DNA of 64,000 nucleotides from Podocnemis expansa (taxonomy: Eukaryota; Chordata; Testudines; Podocnemididae), in the NCBI GenBank assembly GCA_007922195.1, contig ML681971.1, positions 17,894,637-17,958,636 on the forward strand, written 5' to 3'. A program made the translations under genes and the position numbers. The notes under the pieces are model-generated. The model was not told where the DNA came from. It saw nothing but the letters and a program-made list of their open reading frames with translations, and did not search any database. Position 1 is the first letter of the stretch; every line of letters begins with the position of its first letter. Of the stretch, positions 58,177-64,000 are shown piece by piece.

Positions 58177-59773
58177 AGGTAAACTCTTAGTGAAGACACA
58201 GCAGTTTGTCATTTTTACATGAGTTAAGGGGTCAAGTTAAAAATTACCTGCTGATGTAAGTGACAACTACAACTGCTTCTCCTTTGCTAGGATTTATCTT
58301 AAGTTCACTAACTCATGTTAAGAATCTACCTTGTTTTCTTAAGCAAAGAGAGAGTTTGAGAGACAGAGCTTCTGGATGCAAAACTAGCTGAAATATTATT
58401 CTTTGGAATTTCAGAGCAAGAAAACTGCCTGGTGTTTGGTTCTACTTTGTCCCGGGAGACAGGACATTATGTACATTCGTTGTAAGCAAACAAGATTGCA
58501 GCAAAGAAATATCTGACTTGTGCGATTGATTTCTTCTTCCACCAGAAACAACCACGCAAAGCTTTGAGCATTGGTTAACCGCTCAGGCCAAAAGGGAAAC
58601 TGTAAAATGACAGCAACAGCAAAGGACACTTTTTCAGTTCCTTGGCATACAGTACTACTTAAACCTTCAGCAGTAAAATGATACAGAGCTTCTTGATCAA
58701 TTTATTAAATTTTGTATCTGTGAAGACTCCAGGAGCTCCTGGAAGATACTAATGAAATTGAAGATGGCTCTTCTACCTGATCAGTTATTTTATTGAGCAG
58801 CCTGATTTGGTGTGTTTGGTTCTGTACAAAGAATGGCTTTCTTTTGTACTGCAAAGACTTAACTGCACTACCTGAAGTGAACATGCTAAATCTGCTGATT
58901 TTTAGCTACTCTTCTGGATTAACAGGACAGCCTATTTTGGAAGGCTCTAATGATCTGCTGAAGATGTACAAAGAAACCTGTGAAAATTGGTCTATTAAAA
59001 CATCACATTCAGTGAGTTAGGAACTCACATTAAGCTCTTCAATCAATGGAGTGATCCAATTATTCAGGCCTTTTTAGGTGACCAGTGTGGTCCAAGGGAC
59101 AGGGCACCCGTAGGGAGTCAGGAAACCTGATTATAGGGTTGTAAAAACAATGTATGGGAGGCAAAAGGAGTTACCAGTTCTGATTTCCATGCTGGGTTGG
59201 TGGGAAGGCATTCATACCCCAGCAGCACCTTTCCTCCTCTGAGTTGGCTGGGCTCAGTGAGCACTCAGGTATGTCATGTGCCTGCACTCAGCCATTATGA
59301 GGGAACAACAGATAGCTTCTATGATGTCGCAAGGCACAGCCTGCTTTTATCACAGTACAAATGGGGAGGAAATCAGTTGAACAATGTCATAAGGGGCCAC
59401 TGATGTGAAGGCAGAAAGGAGAGAAAGATACATTAATTGAGAGCTCATTGCAAACAGCACACAAGGAGCCTCTGGGGCTGGCTGGAGTACACCTCCTCCC
59501 CTGCTTTCTATTAAACCAGGTGATGCATCTGGAAGCTGAGATGCAAACTGCATGGGGAGTAAGTGGTAATTGCTCCAGCATTTAACTTAGGGCTTGAAAA
59601 CATGCATGCAATGCAAGTCAGTTTTCATTCATGACAAGACAGGTGCTTACAGCAGAGCTTTTATGGGCCACTCAATGCAAAAGAAGTGCATGAATTAATT
59701 GCATATATTTGCTCTGTTTTCTGACACTGGACTTTGATCTGTTTGAAGAAGACATTTAGGCTATAGTTTCCCC

Positions 59774-59905
59774 ATGTCATTTTTACTTAGTCAACGAGTT
59801 ACAGATCAGATTGAAGGACTGGAAACATTTTTGCAGTCTCTGGAGAGTGAATTTCTGTCTACAAAGAATAGCCCACAGCGCTCAAGCATCATGTTAAGTA
59901 GCTAA
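59774..59905 (+). CDS. Possible terminal coding exon or small ORF, unidentified
   Basis: An acceptor-like 'catttttacttag' at 59778-59790 precedes an open frame with coding-like, amphipathic composition (QRVTDQIEGLETFLQSLESE, then FLSTKNSPQRSSIMLSS) ending at TAA 59903-59905. The same frame has an ATG at 59774, giving a 43-residue ORF if unspliced. The heptad pattern would suit the end of a coiled-coil protein. I do not recognise the gene and see no partner exon upstream, so it may be chance. Confidence 0.25.
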   Translation: MSFLLSQRVTDQIEGLETFLQSLESEFLSTKNSPQRSSIMLSS

Positions 59906-62900
59906 GATCACTTTCACCCTTGGGTGGCAGTGAAATTGGAAAGAAAGCTGTACTTTCTAAGCCCCACATACAAGTTGAGTCCCATCCACTTGTGAACCCA
60001 GCCTATTATTCATTTTTTCCTAGTACGATCATCCCTCTTCTACGTGCTTTGATCAGCAAAGTTGCTGCTCCTTTCAACCCCAGGGCACTTAATTGTTGTT
60101 CTGCTATGTTTTGTCATACATGTGACCCACATGCCAGAGAAGTTAAAGCATAAGTGTCCCAAGGTTCTGCAATCTTGTTTTTAACTGAGGAATCTGAACG
60201 AATACATATGCTCAAAGAAGAGCATCTCTGGGTTGGCAGGGGATTGAAATACAGATTGGTTTGCAGCCCAGGTTCCACCTTCATCATTTTTGATGGCTGC
60301 CCTTATATTACTGTACCCAAATGGCCAGTAACAGGGAGGGCATTTAGCAACAGAATCAAATTTTTACCCTTGGACACGTAAGAATTGCAGAAATGTGTCT
60401 GAAGATCCGTTAACCTGGTGCTCCAAGTTCTTGTGTCCTAACCACAGAACTAGCGTTTAATGATTTTTCCTTGGGCTAATGCAGGCCTTCTACAGCTGTG
60501 GCTCTACCTGCCTTCCTGGAATAAGTACAAATTTTTGGCACTTCATCTCTTTGGTGGCTCTTACACACATGTAAATCAGACACAGAATGGACAATAACAT
60601 AAGAAACTGCCAGAGAGTGACAGAAATCTCTAATACTGTAGACATACATTCTCCCAAAAAAGCAATTTGCATACTTATTTGTATTCCATAGCGTACAATT
60701 GTGCAGTAGATAGTAGGAATGGGATGCCAAAAGCAGTGGACATCTTTAAAAATCAATTATTGACTTCAGTGGAAGCAATGAGTTTCACCATTGCTGACAG
60801 CTTTGAAAAATCCCACCCTTAAATCTGCTTAGTACTATCTTGCAGGCCTCACTTTGATAGTCAAACTTAGTTGGTTCACTTCATGCTCTCACCAGCAAAA
60901 CATTTAGTTATTCCTTCATATATAAGTGGCTTGGCAGCCTGGCTTCTTCAGATAATATAGATCAACCTTCATAGTCAAGCTGATTCAGATTAACTAGGTG
61001 AGAATGCATTTAGCAAACCATTTCACTTGATTGCTTACACTTGAATCCTACAGCAACCAAGATGTAGGATTACATAGACTGGGGTGCATTCCAATGGAGA
61101 AAAAATGGTACCATTGAAATAAGTGTTAACTCTAAACAAATAAGGTTATGTGTTCCCACACCCAACAAGAGTTCAACATCTGCCTCACTATACCCAGTAA
61201 ACATCAGTACAATCTCCTCTTGCTCTATGGATTTAACTTTTCCACCATTTCTCTCTATCAGCATTGCAGGGGCTAAGATGTCTTGGCCACAATCCTACAG
61301 TCAATGGCTGAGCTCCCATTACATTCAATGAAATGGCTCTTTGTTACAATGAGCCAAACACTAGGAGGCAGAAAAGGCCCCCAGCTCTTGTTGACGTCAA
61401 TGGGATTGGCAGATGCTTAGCATCTGGTCCAATATATCTACAGGGCTTATACATTCCTTGAGGGGAACTATTTTCCCTGGTAAGTGATCATTTGCATGGG
61501 CTGCTCTTACTGTTAAAGTGTCTATGTGTGGGGGAAGAGAGGCCATGAAAGAACCCAGCAGGCCTGAATTCAGCCTGTTTAGTGGTGTGGGATTGATCAT
61601 TATGGAAAGTCTGGGGCAAAGCTGAAAGCAGACATCTGTACGTTACTGCACTGTCAGCCATGACACACCAGGATGGCTGAGGGGAGAATTGGGCCTTTAT
61701 CTCTTGCGACAGGCAGCAGTGGCATTGCTGGCACTGGGCGTAGGGGGCTCAAGCCCTGAGTCCCAGCCTGGCCTGGGGTCTGGGGCTGGTCTGCCTGCAG
61801 CGGTGGCTGTCTTCTCCAGCCCTGTACCAGCTGGGGGCCTGGGGTTGGGCCACTTGCTGCAGGAGCCTGATCTCGGCCCTGGGTAGGATTGGGCCCAGGG
61901 GGCACCAGGGCCTGAGCCCTGGGTCTTTTCTTGGGCCCACGTTGCTCCTGACTGGTAGGGTATGGAGAACAAGTGATCTCTGAGGATGGCCTACGAGTTA
62001 ATGCCCAAAAGGATGGCATATGTTGAGGTACACCAATCCAGAATTTTATGGTGAAGCTTGATGAGGAGCCTCTTTGCTGCAGATGAATTTCAGAGTGGTT
62101 CTTTGTTCTCAGTCTAATGCAGGGAGCATGACACTTTTATTTGCTGTTTATAAAGTCAGATAGGGTCTGTGTGGTTAGAATGCCATTACTAATTCTGAAT
62201 TGAAGGCTGGCATCTGGTGGAGCATCTTTGGTTCTAGTTTTTTCCAGGGGTGCCTCAGAAAGGCTTCTCTGTGAAACAAATAAAACCCAATGTAACACTT
62301 TGTTTTTGCAGTGAATAGGCAAGCACGTGATTGTATGCCCTTCCCTCCCTTGAGCCATATTGACTGAGTTCATTCAGAACAGCCTAAAGAAGTATTCAGA
62401 AAGTGAATACAAACTATTGTAATGAATGGGTAAATATTTCATGTTCAACCCTGTAGTCCACAATCAGCCAAAAGTCCCTTTAATTTCATACTGTGGTGCA
62501 ATCTCTGTTTTAGTATGGCATCTTTCAATGTATAAATAGGCTGGCTACAGTGAAAAGCAGCCATTTTGTGTTCAAGTTAGTGCAGTCTGTCTGAGGAGAA
62601 ACATGCACTATGCTCTTCCATGGACTTTTATTCTTTTTCTTCTTCTTGATATAAAACCAGGGTAATTCTGGTTGAAAGTATTAGATAGTACCTTTGGAAA
62701 ATACAATACAAAAGCAATGAGATATTTGCCTGAGGAAGGCTGCAAGACTGAAGTCCTCACCATTATTATGTAACTAGGCAAAATTACTTACAAGGACTGA
62801 GTCCTTACAGTTATTACCACTTAGGTGTGGTCTGTGCACAGCTTTTTTGATTGGTATAACTGTTGCAGGAATTATTACTGTGTTTTCATCTGTACAGTTA

Positions 62901-63334
62901 CACAGGCACAACCTCTCATGTGGATGCTGTTCTACTGATATACATATGCCTCATAGCTTATGCTTCTTTGCATGTAGATATAAATTATGCTATTATAACC
63001 ACCTTTTAGACTGATATAACTTTGTCCATTCTAGTGGGGTTGTACTGTTTTTATTATATGAGCATAATTAATACATGTGATAAAATGTGACTGGGTGGGC
63101 AAGCTCTTAACTAGTATGTGATTTCTAGAAACTAGTTTTTGTTTCTCAGTTTTATAGTGTGAATCTTGAGTATCTAAAATCTACTCTGTTAGGACAGCTA
63201 AGATCTCACACTTTATGAAAAGACAATAGGGAACTGATTTTAAAATCTTACGGGCAACTGATGTGGTATTAAAATGTATATGTATATGTCTCCAACAGGA
63301 GAGAAGCTATAAAATTTAGTATTGGCCTGTGGCA

Positions 63335-63440
63335 GCTTATTCTGTTAGAAAGAACATAAGACTAGAAGTCAAGAGCTTCCAAGTTCTAACCTCTCTTCCA
63401 TTACCTTGCTGTGTAGCTTTGGGCTGCTGCAGTGCAGCTA
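63335..63440 (+). repeat. MIR-like SINE fragment
   Basis: 'gaacataagactagaagtca', 'agagcttccaagttctaacc', 'ccttgctgtgtagctttggg' follows the MIR core order. Confidence 0.55.
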
Positions 63441-63529
63441 GGGCCAAATTCAAACATTCCTACCGAGTTAGCATCATTAGACAAGGGGACCTTGAAAATC
63501 AGAGCACAGTCCCTAAACATAGAGACTGT

Positions 63530-63871
63530 ATGGCTACGTTCACACACGGGGTTATTTCGATACAAGTTGTTTCGAAACAACTTGTATTGAAATAACGCCT
63601 TATTTCAAAATAAGTTAATTCGAATTAAGGAAAAAAGCTCAAAGCGAAATAGCATGTTCGGACAACAGTTATTTTGAAACGAGTCACCATTGTTTCAAAA
63701 CAACGTTCTGACAGGATTGTTTCAAAACAATCATTTCGAAACAACATTGTTTCATCACCAAATGGGGTTTAAGTTGTTTCGAAACAACGGTACGTCACGT
63801 GAACGTGGCGTTTCTTATTTCGAAACAACCTCTGTTGTTTCAAAATAAGACTGCCATGTGAACACACCCTA
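63530..63871. mobile_element. Foldback TIR element rich in TTTCGAAA palindromes (M3)
   Basis: The ends 'ggctacgttcacacacgggg' and the inverse of 'ccatgtgaacacaccc' are inverted. Between them, 'gttgtttcgaaacaac', 'cttatttcgaaacaacctct' and variants (tttcaaaa, tttcgata) repeat in both orientations. It shares the arm words and the 'cctctgttgttt' motif with M1 but lacks the GC-rich core. Noncoding, about 340 bp. Confidence 0.75.
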
Positions 63872-64000
63872 TATGTATACATTCCATTATCATCATTTAA
63901 AACACCAAAGTGCCCTGCAATTCTTTGACCTTTAATGCTTCCAGACGCAATTGCTATGTGAAATGCCCCATTATCCCAATTAGCCCACCACCTGGTAACT

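Larger units (their letters stand above)
57903..63529. other. Intergenic stretch upstream of FBXO39
   Basis: Apart from the Penelope-like repeat (58018), a MIR-like piece near 59093-59150, a possible isolated exon (59774-59905) and a short MIR piece at 63335, I see no recognisable gene. The GC-rich open frames at 61650-62020 have no splice context or known domain. Confidence 0.5.

Noticed and set aside
61654..62019. GC-rich frames on both strands (65-121 codons)
   Set aside because: Proline/glycine-rich composition, no splice context, no domain.

Overview
This is an intron-rich vertebrate nuclear scaffold (spliceosomal GT-AG introns, CpG-island promoter, one 400-base N gap). The repeats (hAT families, Penelope-like foldback repeats, MIR-like SINEs, CR1, and a DIRS element with inverted ends) fit a non-avian sauropsid, most likely a turtle; this is inferred from repeat style, not from a marker gene.

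Four protein-coding genes can be read exon by exon. (1) The last five coding exons of SMTNL2, a smoothelin-like actin-binding protein, run on the + strand from 74 to 10392. (2) A complete nine-exon mitochondrial citrate carrier of the SLC25A1 family lies on the - strand from 39660 to 24655, starting in a CpG island. (3) A complete seven-coding-exon TEKT1 (tektin-1, ciliary doublet) lies on the + strand from 43776 to 53943. (4) A complete three-coding-exon FBXO39 (F-box substrate receptor) lies on the - strand from 57296 to 54925. SMTNL2 and the carrier converge, and so do TEKT1 and FBXO39. The genes share no pathway; what links them is the block itself. SMTNL2, TEKT1 and FBXO39 are all on human 17p13, whereas human SLC25A1 is on 22q11. 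The carrier here is therefore probably an ancient second paralogue and not the direct orthologue of SLC25A1.

Layout: 1-10.4 kb SMTNL2 exons and introns; 10.4-24.6 kb gene-free, with two copies of a hAT family, a foldback TIR element holding the assembly gap, and a short duplicated segment; 24.6-39.7 kb citrate carrier, whose roughly 10 kb first intron carries a composite TIR element, a nested hAT element and a decayed DIRS element; 39.7-43.7 kb promoter and repeats; 43.8-53.9 kb TEKT1, whose fifth intron holds three hAT-type insertions; 54.9-57.3 kb FBXO39; 57.3-64 kb intergenic sequence with a possible isolated terminal exon at 59.8 kb and another foldback TIR element.

I see no evidence of a novel multi-gene system. 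The most unusual items are the carrier paralogue, the DIRS element with its internal complementary region, a hammerhead-like core in a dispersed repeat, palindromes next to the assembly gap, and several insertions that can be ordered in time by their target-site duplications.
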